Shown here in pieces: positions 35,073 to 43,727 of a stretch of DNA of 64,000 nucleotides. The stretch is from contig JAFEBM010000023.1 in the NCBI GenBank assembly GCA_018242685.1, forward strand, positions 1 to 64,000, written 5' to 3'. The position numbers and the translations under genes are program-made. The notes beneath the pieces were generated by a model. The model saw only the letters and a list, made by a program, of their open reading frames with translations. It did no database searches and was not told the DNA's origin. Within the stretch, counting starts at the first letter, position 1. Each line of letters begins with the position of its first letter. This DNA is from Nitrospira sp. (GTDB lineage: Bacteria > Nitrospirota > Nitrospiria > Nitrospirales > Nitrospiraceae).

Positions 35073-35438
35073 CATTCTATTGAATTTCTCGGCTTCCTCG
35101 AAGGAAGGGTGATGAGCAGAGCGTTCAAACCAGACCAATTGCTTGCACGGAGCCTCAACGGTCTGGAAGTAGGAAGCGGCAAGGGGGGCAGGTACTTGCT
35201 GAACATGGCGTCCGCTGCAAATGGCGTCGAATTCGGTATCGCTCACGGGAAAGGCATAGTGATGTGTCTCAAACGAATCATCTTCATCGAAATCGAATGT
35301 CAGCCTATCGCTCACACGTACAGGAGCAAAATGCCCGGACGAACCCTCATATTTGAGCTCCAAGATGTCGGCAAAAAAGCGCGCCGGTTTTTTCTTGTCA
35401 TGCGCCGGCACGATCGTATGATTCAATTCAATGGTCAT
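35073..35438 (-). pseudogene. Chimera: VOC N-terminus joined to an alpha/beta-hydrolase tail
   Basis: From the ATG at 35438 (AGAGG upstream) the frame reads as a VOC protein (MTIELNHTIVPAHDKK ... HHYAFPVSDTEFDAI). Near 35200 it changes, in frame, to APCKQLVWFERSAHHPSFEE, the C-terminal end of an alpha/beta hydrolase (prolyl-aminopeptidase type). The hydrolase tail has no stop of its own and the frame runs on into the DUF1579 gene. About half of each parent is missing. I read this as a deletion junction between two former neighbours. Confidence 0.7.
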
Positions 35439-35556
35439 GCTTGCCTCTTTCCATGAGATGCGTTCACGCCTGGCTTGCGGACCGGCACCTTCATGCCCTT
35501 TCGTCAACTGATCCACCAGCCGATGATATTGCCGGTGACGCTCGTATGAGATCCTC

Positions 35557-36417
35557 TTAGACGGGCTGGAGGACCGATGCATAGTCGTGGGCAAACTCCC
35601 CGAATCGTCGGGGATCGTGTCCAGTCACGCGCTTGATGTCGTCCGTAATACGGCTTGCACCGTTCTCTCGATAAAACCGTTCGAGGTCGATCAGCCAGTC
35701 GGCGATCTCTTCGGGTGTTCCCTAAGCAAGCATTCCGGCCTTCATGTCTTCCGGCGAAAGGTTGACATGGTGGATCATTCGTCCGAGCGCTTTCGAAAGC
35801 TCGCCGGCTAACTCATCATACGTTATCGCTTGCGGTCCTGTGATCGTATACGCTTTCTTCTCGTGGTTGGTGCCGGTCAGTGCTCGAACGGCCACTGCAG
35901 CGATATCCCGCACATCCACATGGCTGATTCGTGCGTCTCCACTGGAGCTGTAGAACATGGATTCGGCTCTGATCGTGCCGCCCATGAATGTGATCGCATT
36001 CTGCATGAAGCTGTTCGAGCGGAGAAACGTCCAGGCCATCCTACTGGATTCGATTCCCCTCTCGACGGCCCGATGAAGTCGTGCGAGGGTGTATTTCTCT
36101 TCGTCTGCGCACATGACGGACTGTTTGACAATAAGTTGTACACCTGCCTGCTCCGCAGTTTCGACTCCATTGAGTTCGAGCTGCGTTTGGTTCGGCAGGG
36201 TCGGCCCAAGCAGAAACAACTTGTCGCATCCCTGAAAGGCTGCACGAAGGGTCTCAGGGTTGCTGTAGTCGATCACGACCGCGTCGATCCCTCGCGTACG
36301 TGCAGCTGTTGCTTTCTGGCGAGAAAAGTATGCAGCGCGGAAGGGCGTTTTTGCTACTTTCAGTTGCTTAATGACCTCGCTGCTTACTGTCCCGCTTGCT
36401 TCCGTCACACAGATCAT
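35557..36417 (-). pseudogene. NmrA-like NAD(P)-binding oxidoreductase interrupted by an amber codon
   Basis: The frame starts at an ATG with AAGGAGG and reads 231 codons of an NmrA/SDR-like protein, then meets TAG at 35722-35724. The same frame continues for 54 codons (GTPEEIADWLIDLERFYREN ... FGEFAHDYASVL) to a TAA at 35557; this continuation is the normal C-terminus of such proteins. The whole would be ~286 residues, the usual length. So a single nonsense change truncates the gene, unless it is a sequencing error or suppressed. The N-terminal GxxG motif is atypical (TEASGTVSSEV), which may also weaken NAD(P) binding. Confidence 0.75.
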
Positions 36418-36641
36418 GGTCGTTGCCTCCTTGCCTGATGGCTCCTGTCATTCTGTTTCCACCGACTGCTCACGGACTCCGATTGATCCCATCGAACCAG
36501 TTGCCGGTATGATATCCGTTCCGAATGACTACACGGTGACCATGACAATCGTGAAGAGCGAGGCAACAACCGATCCCGCGCGCGAAGAAATCGTCATCGA
36601 CGCCTCTTTTGCACCCTTTTGGTCGTATATCGGCGTAGCGC

Positions 36642-37145
36642 TCATGCTTTCGCTCCCGTAGCCTTCGCGCCGCTTCCGCACCGCGCTGCCTCGATGGCGG
36701 CGACGTCGATCTTCTGCATGGTCATCATCGCATCGAACGCGCGCTTGGCTTCATCGCCGCCGGCCGCCATCGCCTCCATCAGCACGCGCGGCGTGATCTG
36801 CCAGGAGACGCCCCACTTGTCCTTGCACCAGCCACACTCACTCTCCTGACCGCCGTTGCCGACAATGGCGTTCCAGTAGCGGTCGGTCTCCGCCTGGTCG
36901 TCGGTCGCGATCTGGAATGAGAAGGCTTCATTATGCTTGAAGGCGGGACCGCCATTGAGACCGATACAGGGGATACCGGCGACGGTGAAGTCCACCATTA
37001 TGACGTCGCCCGCCTTGGTGGAGGGGTTATCGCTCGGAGCGCGGTAGATCGCGCCCACGGCGCTGTCGGGAAAGGTCGCCGCGTAGAAACGCGCGGCAGC
37101 CTCCGCGTCCTTGTCGTACCACAGGCAGATCGTGTTCTTGGCCAT
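36642..37145 (-). CDS. PhnB-like VOC protein (3-demethylubiquinone methyltransferase-like fold)
   Basis: 167 residues opening NTICLWYDKDAEAAARFYAATFP and containing FTVAGIPCIGLNGGPAF and CGWCKDKWGVSWQITP, the PF06983-type VOC pattern. These proteins are often mislabelled as methyltransferases; no SAM-binding site is present. Cytoplasmic, substrate unknown. The 36430-36641 gap upstream of the NmrA gene contains no gene I can support. Confidence 0.85.
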   Translation of the reverse strand: MAKNTICLWYDKDAEAAARFYAATFPDSAVGAIYRAPSDNPSTKAGDVIMVDFTVAGIPCIGLNGGPAFKHNEAFSFQIATDDQAETDRYWNAIVGNGGQESECGWCKDKWGVSWQITPRVLMEAMAAGGDEAKRAFDAMMTMQKIDVAAIEAARCGSGAKATGAKA

Positions 37146-37285
37146 GACCGTTCCTTTCGAGTTCAGAGAAATGTCGGAGACGTTTTCGCTTCGTCGTGCC
37201 CTCTACGTCGACGCAGGTTCCGAGACGTCTTGGCTGCATTCGCTCACTTATGCTGCAACCATGGCCCCCTTCTTTTATCGAAAAC

Positions 37286-37885
37286 CTATTGCTTTCGTGT
37301 GTAGACAATCTCCAGGAACTTCGCTTCTTTTTCCTTGCCGTGACTGCCGTACATCTCAAACGTATGGTTGTCGGGGTCGGCGATCTTCCACACGGCGCGA
37401 TGCGTCATCTTGCCGCCGCCGGGTTCAGGATGCGATCCTCGTAACGTAATGGTTTTCCCGTCCGCGCTGGCCGTGCCTTCCATGAAGAAAATGCCGGTGC
37501 CCATGGTATCGATCCAGGCGGTGACATATTTCTTGGTGATATTGTCGTAGCCATCGATCCCGACTCCTGAGAAGGGTTGCCCCATCATCTGGCCGTTGTA
37601 TTCCTGGTAGAGGAATCGTCCGCCGAGCAGCATCTTCATTTCCGCGCTGCCGGTGGACTCCGACGGGGGCTTGCCCGGCTCCATCCACTCCTTGGTCTGA
37701 GTCGTCCAGCTCCCGGCCAACGACGCGAACAACTTGTGCGGTTCGCCGGGCTGGGCCAGTTTCTTCCACACTTCCATCATTTCTTGAGGGTCCATCGCTT
37801 TCTCATGCTTCTTCTCTTTCGCGAAAACCGGTGCGACAGTCAGCATGATACACAGTGTGGTTGTTGCTAAGGGTTTCAACTGCAT
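37286..37885 (-). CDS. DUF1579-family exported protein, copy 2
   Basis: Same length (199) and layout as the copy at 34442: signal peptide ending VFA, AGSWTTQTKEW, LGGRFLYQEYNGQMMGQPF, YDNITKKYVTAW. Protein identity is very high by eye, and the DNA of the signal-peptide region is almost identical, so the duplication is recent. AGGAG precedes the ATG. Having two copies may raise dosage or reflect a mobile segment. Confidence 0.85.
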   Translation of the reverse strand: MQLKPLATTTLCIMLTVAPVFAKEKKHEKAMDPQEMMEVWKKLAQPGEPHKLFASLAGSWTTQTKEWMEPGKPPSESTGSAEMKMLLGGRFLYQEYNGQMMGQPFSGVGIDGYDNITKKYVTAWIDTMGTGIFFMEGTASADGKTITLRGSHPEPGGGKMTHRAVWKIADPDNHTFEMYGSHGKEKEAKFLEIVYTRKQ

Positions 37886-38036
37886 GGTGGCCTCCTGGTT
37901 AGGTTATGACGAGTCTATCCTCGATATTACCGATGGCGGGTCTCGTCGCCGGTTTATCGGTATCGTGGACTTCGGGAAAGTACCGTTGATTGCACAGCCA
38001 CCGCTCGTTTGGCTCTGGTATTTGAGCGAGGCATCT

Positions 38037-38462
38037 CTATTTCTTTTTGGCCGTCTCTGCTCGCAATCGTTCTTCTTGCTCTCTCAATTCCGGCGTGAAC
38101 TCCGCGCCGAAGTCGTCTGCCTCGAACACCTGACGGATTTCGATCTCGGATTCTCCGGGCATGGGGTTGGGGCAGCGCTTGACCCATGCGATCGCTTCTT
38201 CCTTCGACTTCACTTGCCAGATCCAGTAGCTGGCGATCAGCTCTTTTGTCTCGGCGAACGGGCCGTCGATCACTGTCCGCATGTTTCCAGAGAACTTCAC
38301 GCGGGCGCCTTTCGAGCTGGGCTGAAGCCCATCGCCCGCGAGCATCACGCCGGCGTTCACCAGCTCTTCGTTGAACTTGCCCATTTCAGTCAACAGTTGT
38401 GTGCTCGGCATGACACCCGCTTCCGACTCTTTTGTCGCTTTCACAATGACCATGAATCGCAT
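38037..38462 (-). CDS. YciI-family (DGPF-type) protein
   Basis: 141 residues with MRFMVIVKATKESEAG at the start and TVIDGPFAETKELIASYW, the YCII/DGPF signature. These ferredoxin-like-fold proteins are of unclear enzymatic role and are often beside ECF sigma factors. A second family member is at 63021. It is part of the leftward set of small accessory enzymes. Confidence 0.85.
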   Translation of the reverse strand: MRFMVIVKATKESEAGVMPSTQLLTEMGKFNEELVNAGVMLAGDGLQPSSKGARVKFSGNMRTVIDGPFAETKELIASYWIWQVKSKEEAIAWVKRCPNPMPGESEIEIRQVFEADDFGAEFTPELREQEERLRAETAKKK

Positions 38463-38610
38463 CTCAACCTCCTATGGCGTCTCGTTTGTTGGTTTGGCCG
38501 ATGCTTCCGTTTATCTATAGTCGAACGAGTAGGCCTGAAATCGACATGGTCTCTCAAATCTCCTCCTGGTTCAGAAAACGCCTTATGATTTCCCCACTTG
38601 ATTCGGACAG

Positions 38611-38800
38611 CTATGAGAACGTCATGCCGCGCGCCATGGCGCGCGACGAAAAACGGGATGAATATGAGCGCGATACCTGCTTGCTCCATCGGATCAGCCT
38701 TAGGGTTGGTGGAATCGAGAGTATCGCTACTGTCACGAAGAGACCGATCTTGGTCCAGAAGAGGGGGTTCGATCGATAAAAGGATAGGCTCTTTGAGCTC
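38611..38800 (-). pseudogene. 3' remnant of a DUF2214-like membrane protein gene
   Basis: A leftward frame reads NPLFWTKIGLFVTVAILSIP then PTLRLIRW, which matches the C-terminal helix of DUF2214 membrane proteins. No start or upstream helices exist because the frame runs backward into the efflux gene. Only the last ~60 codons remain. The 148 bp between it and the YciI gene hold nothing I recognise. Confidence 0.5.
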
Positions 38801-38810
38801 CTCGGTTCCC

Positions 38811-40253
38811 TCAACCTTTCCGTGCTTCGACGACCTTGGTTGCAGGCATCTGCTGAGATGCATCCAAGGGTGACCATCCGCCGCCCAAGGCCTTATACAG
38901 CTGAACGACGGAAACGAGATGCAGCCTGTGGGTGCCGGCCAACGCCAGCTCGGCGTCAAAGAGATTGCGTTGCGCGACGAGCACATCGAGATAGTTGGCG
39001 AGCCCACCCTTATATCGGAGACTTGCCAGTTGCAGAGCCGACTGGAGGGCTTCCACCTGTTCAGCCTGCGCCGCACGCTGTTCGCGAGCGGTCGAGACGG
39101 CCACCAGCGCGTCTTCGACTTCTCGAAAAGCAACCAAGATCGTTTGTTCGTACTGGGCGAGCTGCTCCCGTGTCTGCGCTTCAGCGGCTTTCTGTTGAAA
39201 CCCCAATGCCACGGCGTTGAACAAGGGACCGGCCACGCTCGGACCGACGACACCGAATGAGGTTTCGTTCGCGATGAGCCGAGAAAAGTGTGGGCTGGCC
39301 ACCCCCAAAATGCCCGTGATGCTGAGTTTGGGAAAGCGGTCTGCCTTGGCGGCTCCGACTCGTGCCGTCGCCGCCGCCAACGTCTGTTCGGCCTGCACCA
39401 CATCCGGCCGGCGCTGTAACAATTCGGAAGGCAGACCGGCCGGGACATCCGGAGCCAGTACTTGTTCGGTCAGCGACTGTCCTCTCAAGATGCGACCGGG
39501 ATTGCGCCCGAGTAACACACTGAGCTGATTTTCTTTTTGCACCATCTGGCGGGTCAATTCTGCGATGCGCGCCGCGGCATTCGCCCGTTCGGAGACGAAC
39601 TGATCCGCGTCGATTTTTGTAATGACACCGTGTCGCACACGGGCCTGAGCGATTGTGACCGAGTCTTCCCACGACTTCAGCGTTCGCTTCGCCACGTTCA
39701 GCTGCTTATCGAACTGCAGCAGATCGAAGTAGGCTTCCGCGACACCGCTCACGAGCTGAAGCACGACCGCCCGCCTGGATTCTTCACGGGCCAAGAGGTC
39801 GCCGCGCGCCGCTTCATTCGATCGCCGAATGCGACCCCAGATGTCGAGTTCCCACGCGAGATTGCCTTGGAGATAATAGTTAAATGGGTTCGGAAAGCCG
39901 GGGAACAGAAATTCTGCCTTCCGTCCCATGATCGGTGCGCTGCCCGTGATATCGGCTTTCGGGGCAAAATCCATCCTGGCAGTGAAAAGACGGGCCTGAA
40001 ATTCTTCCACAGAAGCCACGGCCCGCTTCAGGTCTTTGTTTTCCTCAAGCCCAATCCGAATGAGCCGTTGGAGTTCCTCGTCCTTTACCAGCTCCCACCA
40101 GGGTAGGTTCGCGAAGGATTCCGCCTCCCGTGCGGCTTCAGCCATCTGGAACTTTTCCGGTATGGATAGCTTCGGGCGGTCATAGTCCGGACCGATCGCA
40201 CAGGCCGTCAACAAGAGTGACGACGTGAAAAGACCGAGCTGTTGCATCTTCAT
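38811..40253 (-). CDS. NodT/OprM-type outer-membrane efflux lipoprotein
   Basis: 480 residues: lipobox LTAC, the AIGPDYDRP N-terminus typical of NodT/OprM, and two repeats of an outer-membrane-factor barrel-coil domain (LAWELDIWGRIRR; YKGGLANYLDVLVAQRN). It forms the trimeric exit duct for the RND pump. Its start overlaps the STAS gene stop by 4 nt (ATGA). Last gene of the efflux operon. Confidence 0.93.
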   Translation of the reverse strand: MKMQQLGLFTSSLLLTACAIGPDYDRPKLSIPEKFQMAEAAREAESFANLPWWELVKDEELQRLIRIGLEENKDLKRAVASVEEFQARLFTARMDFAPKADITGSAPIMGRKAEFLFPGFPNPFNYYLQGNLAWELDIWGRIRRSNEAARGDLLAREESRRAVVLQLVSGVAEAYFDLLQFDKQLNVAKRTLKSWEDSVTIAQARVRHGVITKIDADQFVSERANAAARIAELTRQMVQKENQLSVLLGRNPGRILRGQSLTEQVLAPDVPAGLPSELLQRRPDVVQAEQTLAAATARVGAAKADRFPKLSITGILGVASPHFSRLIANETSFGVVGPSVAGPLFNAVALGFQQKAAEAQTREQLAQYEQTILVAFREVEDALVAVSTAREQRAAQAEQVEALQSALQLASLRYKGGLANYLDVLVAQRNLFDAELALAGTHRLHLVSVVQLYKALGGGWSPLDASQQMPATKVVEARKG

Positions 40254-40549
40254 GTTCTTCGCTTCCTTTGCGTTGACGGATGACGCAATCGTGATCCCGT
40301 AATGTGTTCAACGATGGGACTGTTGCAGCATCCCGTCGCAATCAGTTCCGCGCCCTCTCGCCACATCCGGCTCAGGAGAGCTTTGCCGTCCTCGGCAATG
40401 AAGGTCACCCCGATCAGATCCACCACGATTCCGGATTGTCCGGCGCCGCACCAGATCTGTTCGAGTTCCTTCACCCAGGCGCCGGCCAGCCGGCCTTCCA
40501 AGGTCAATCGCATCGAACCCTGACTGCTATCCGGGGTAATCTTCAACAT
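40250..40549 (-). CDS. STAS-domain protein inside the efflux operon
   Basis: 99 residues resembling anti-sigma-factor-antagonist STAS domains (MRLTLEGRLAGAWVKELEQIW, IVVDLIGVTFIAEDGKALL). The usual phosphorylatable Ser of SpoIIAA-type proteins is replaced: the motif reads TFIAEDG, so a partner-switch phosphorylation is doubtful. It sits between the RND pump gene (49 bp) and the outer-membrane gene (overlap), an unusual place. It may regulate pump expression or activity, which is only inference. Confidence 0.75.
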   Translation of the reverse strand: MLKITPDSSQGSMRLTLEGRLAGAWVKELEQIWCGAGQSGIVVDLIGVTFIAEDGKALLSRMWREGAELIATGCCNSPIVEHITGSRLRHPSTQRKRRT

Positions 40550-40598
40550 GATGTCGAATCGCGTTGCTCACCCGCCTTTTGCATAGGCCACGATGACG

Positions 40599-43500
40599 TC
40601 AGCCTTTGGCTCCCGCGAGCAGCAGATCCTCGCCCGCGACATCGCGATCAATCGCCTCATGCGCGAGACTCGGCTGGTGCTGGGCGGCGATCAGCGAGTA
40701 GAACACCGGCACGACGAACAGCGTGAAGATCGTGCCGACCGTCATTCCTGAGACCAAGACCGTGCCGATACTGTTGCGGGCCGCGGCTCCCGGCCCGGAG
40801 GCCAGCACCAAGGGAAGGTGTCCGAAGACGGTGGCGGCGGAGGTCATCAGCACCGGGCGCAGTCTGGTCAAGGCCGCTTCACGCACCGCTGCGATCCGTG
40901 AGAGGCCGCCCGCCTGCAGTTTGTTGGCGAATTCCACGATCAGGATGCCGTTTTTTGCGATCAATCCCACCAGCGTGATCAGGCCGACTTGGGAGTAAAT
41001 GTTGATGGTCGTGAAATCCAAAAAACTAAAGATCAGCGCGCCGGAGATTGCGAGCGGCACCGAGCCCAACAAGACGATCAGCGGGTCACGGAAGCTCTGG
41101 AACTGGGCGGCCAGCACCAAATAGATGAGCACGACGGCGAAGCCCAATGTGACGGTCAGCGCGGCGCTCTCTTGGCGGATCTGTCTCGACTCGCCCGCAT
41201 AATCGAGCATGACAGGAGGATTGGTCGCCTTCGCCGCAGCCTCTTCCAGCACACGCAGCCCTTGATCTTTCGTGATGCCGGGCTTGACGCCGCCGAAGAT
41301 GCGCACGGCGTTGCGCTGTTGAAAACGGTTCAAGGTACGTGGCGCGGTGCTCGTTTCGATGTGCGTAAACGTCGACACCGGCACCATCTGCCCGCCCGGC
41401 GTCTTGATCTTCAAATCGAGCAGGGGACCGACGGTCGAACGGTCCTTATCTCCGAGCTGCGGGATGACCTTATAGCTTCGATCGAAGTAGTTGAACCGGT
41501 TCACGTACGCGCCGCCGAGCATGGTGCCGAGCTCACGGCCGACTCCGGCCAGGTCGAACCCAAGATCGGCAAGACGCTCTCGATCCAGCACCACGCGCGC
41601 CTCGGGTAAGTCGATCTTCAAGTCGGTGTCCACATACAAGAACATGCCGCTCTGCCACCCGGCGGTCAGGACGGCTCTCGTCGTCTCGAGCAATCGCTCG
41701 ATCGGCAGGTCGCTCTGGAGGAGCAGCTCGACGTCATATTGCCCCGGCGTCGGCAGAGGCGGATCCAAACGCGGGAAGACTCGCAGGCCCGGCACTTGAG
41801 AGACCCGGCCGAACATCTCGCCGTACATTTGCTCGGTCGAGCGTGTCCGCTCGTGCCAGTCTTTCGCGACCAAGCCGCCGAACCCGCCCCAGGACGTCGT
41901 CAGCGACCAGGTGAACTTCGTTTCAGGAAGAGATGTGATGGCGTGGACGACATTCAGATGCTCGCGGTTGCTGGCGGCAACCGTCGAGTCGGGAGCCGCT
42001 TCGAAGAACAGGCTGATGTGGCTTTGGTCCTCCACCGGCGCGAGTTCTTGTCGCGAAAACAGGTACAGCGGCCAGATCATGGCCATGATCAGCAATGCCG
42101 CCGCCACGATTCCCCAACGCATGGTCAATGCGACGTCGAGCAACCAGGTGTAGACGCGGCGAGCCTCTTCGAACCGTCGGTTGACGAAGGCGGTCAACCG
42201 GCCTTCCTTCCCTTGCGGGTGGACGAACCGCGAACTCATGACCGGCGACAGCGTGATGGCGACGACGCCCGATAACACGACCGCCACGGCGAGGGTGATG
42301 GCAAACTCCAAGAAGAGCGAGCCGGTCAACCCGCCCTGGAATCCGATCGGCGTGTAGACCGTCGCCAGCGTGATCGTCATGGCGATGATCGGACCGAGCA
42401 GCTCGCGTGCGCCGATCAGAGCCGCGTCGATCCGCGACTTGCCGAGGCGCACGTGCCGTTCGACGTTCTCGACGACGACGATCGCGTCGTCCACGACCAA
42501 CCCGACCGACAGGACGATGGCGAGCAACGTCAGGAGATTGAGGCTGAAGCCGAACGCAACCATGAAGATCGCCGCGCCGATCAGCGACACCGGCATCGCG
42601 ACGAGGGGGACCAGCGCGGTTCGGACCGAGCCCATAAAGAGAAACACGACGACGGCGACGATCAAGATCGTCTCAGACAAGGTCTTCGTGATTTCCGTCA
42701 GCGCATTCCGCATGAACATCGTGCCGTCCCACACCAGCTGCATGTCGATGTCGGGGGGCAGCGTCGGCCGAATGCGCTCCATCTCGTCGACCAACCGGTG
42801 CTGGACCTCGATTTCATTCACGCCCGGTACCGGCCAGATCCCGAGGTACACGCCTTCCGTCTCGTTGTACTTGGCGATCATGTCGGCTTCTTCCGCCTCG
42901 CGCTCGACCTTCGCAATATCTTTTAGCCGGACGATGGCCCCGCCTCGGTCTGCGACGATCAGCTCCTCGAACTCGGCGGCGGAGCGCAGATCGGTATTCG
43001 CGAGCAGGTTGATCTGAGCGAAGTTTCCCTTGGTCCGTCCGACCGCGGCCAGGTAGTTGTTGTTCCGCAGCGCGTTCTGCACGTCGCCGGGCGACAGATT
43101 GAAGGATGCGAGGCGGTCGGGATCGATCCAGATGCGCATGGCGATCTGTCGTCCGCCTTCAAAGGTGACTCGCTGGACACCGGCCAGCGTGGCCAGTTGC
43201 GGCTGGAGCGTGCGTAGCAGCCAGTCCGTGACGGCCGAGACCGTTCGTTCGCTGGAGGAGAAACTGAGATAGAACGAGGCGTAAGGTCGATCGGCGCGCT
43301 GCAGCTCGATTACCGGCGGTTCCGCTGCAGGCGGCAACTCCGCTCTCACTTGCTGGAGCCGCGCCGTGACTTCAGCGAGGGCCGCCGTGCTGCTGTGATT
43401 TAACTTTAGGTGCACAGTGACCGTGCTGACACCGGCCCGGCTGGTTGACTCCACATAATCGACACCGGCGATTGCGGAGACAACTCGCTCGATCGGCGTG

Positions 43501-43694
43501 CTCAAAAACCCGCGAACCGTTTCGGCGCTCGCCCCATAATAGATCGTCGTGATGATCACGGAGGAGCTCTCGATTTGTGGATATTGCTGTACAGGCAAGG
43601 ACATCAACGCTCGCCAGCCGACGAGGATGATTACGAGGTTGACGACCACGGCAAGGACCGGATGCTTGATAAAGATGTCTGTGAATGAGCGCAT
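40599..43694 (-). CDS. RND-family multidrug efflux inner-membrane pump
   Basis: 1031 residues with the AcrB/MexF layout: an N-terminal helix (HPVLAVVVNLVIILVGW), two large periplasmic loops and twelve helices, with the GLVVDDAIVVVEN helix carrying the proton-relay Asp pair. It exports lipophilic compounds using the proton gradient, with the adaptor encoded upstream and the outer-membrane duct downstream. It is the hydrophobe-efflux type rather than the metal (CusA/CzcA) type by overall look, though I could not test this. Confidence 0.93.
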   Translation of the reverse strand: MRSFTDIFIKHPVLAVVVNLVIILVGWRALMSLPVQQYPQIESSSVIITTIYYGASAETVRGFLSTPIERVVSAIAGVDYVESTSRAGVSTVTVHLKLNHSSTAALAEVTARLQQVRAELPPAAEPPVIELQRADRPYASFYLSFSSSERTVSAVTDWLLRTLQPQLATLAGVQRVTFEGGRQIAMRIWIDPDRLASFNLSPGDVQNALRNNNYLAAVGRTKGNFAQINLLANTDLRSAAEFEELIVADRGGAIVRLKDIAKVEREAEEADMIAKYNETEGVYLGIWPVPGVNEIEVQHRLVDEMERIRPTLPPDIDMQLVWDGTMFMRNALTEITKTLSETILIVAVVVFLFMGSVRTALVPLVAMPVSLIGAAIFMVAFGFSLNLLTLLAIVLSVGLVVDDAIVVVENVERHVRLGKSRIDAALIGARELLGPIIAMTITLATVYTPIGFQGGLTGSLFLEFAITLAVAVVLSGVVAITLSPVMSSRFVHPQGKEGRLTAFVNRRFEEARRVYTWLLDVALTMRWGIVAAALLIMAMIWPLYLFSRQELAPVEDQSHISLFFEAAPDSTVAASNREHLNVVHAITSLPETKFTWSLTTSWGGFGGLVAKDWHERTRSTEQMYGEMFGRVSQVPGLRVFPRLDPPLPTPGQYDVELLLQSDLPIERLLETTRAVLTAGWQSGMFLYVDTDLKIDLPEARVVLDRERLADLGFDLAGVGRELGTMLGGAYVNRFNYFDRSYKVIPQLGDKDRSTVGPLLDLKIKTPGGQMVPVSTFTHIETSTAPRTLNRFQQRNAVRIFGGVKPGITKDQGLRVLEEAAAKATNPPVMLDYAGESRQIRQESAALTVTLGFAVVLIYLVLAAQFQSFRDPLIVLLGSVPLAISGALIFSFLDFTTINIYSQVGLITLVGLIAKNGILIVEFANKLQAGGLSRIAAVREAALTRLRPVLMTSAATVFGHLPLVLASGPGAAARNSIGTVLVSGMTVGTIFTLFVVPVFYSLIAAQHQPSLAHEAIDRDVAGEDLLLAGAKG

Positions 43695-43727
43695 GCGAAT
43701 ATCCCTTTTGGTGTCTGTTCGGCTCGT

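Noticed and set aside
34701..35594. Single 297-residue protein
   Set aside because: It changes family in the middle and then runs out of frame through the DUF1579 gene, so it is treated as a chimera fragment, not a gene.
36430..36641. Possible START/AHSA1-type gene start on the plus strand
   Set aside because: TIVKSEATTDPAREEIVIDA looks faintly like one but the frame ends soon and no further conservation is visible.
38441..39448. Leftward 335-codon frame covering the end of the efflux lipoprotein gene
   Set aside because: Mostly out of frame with the intact NodT-type gene; composition is Arg/Pro-rich and unlike a real protein. Only the DUF2214-like part, in another frame, was kept.
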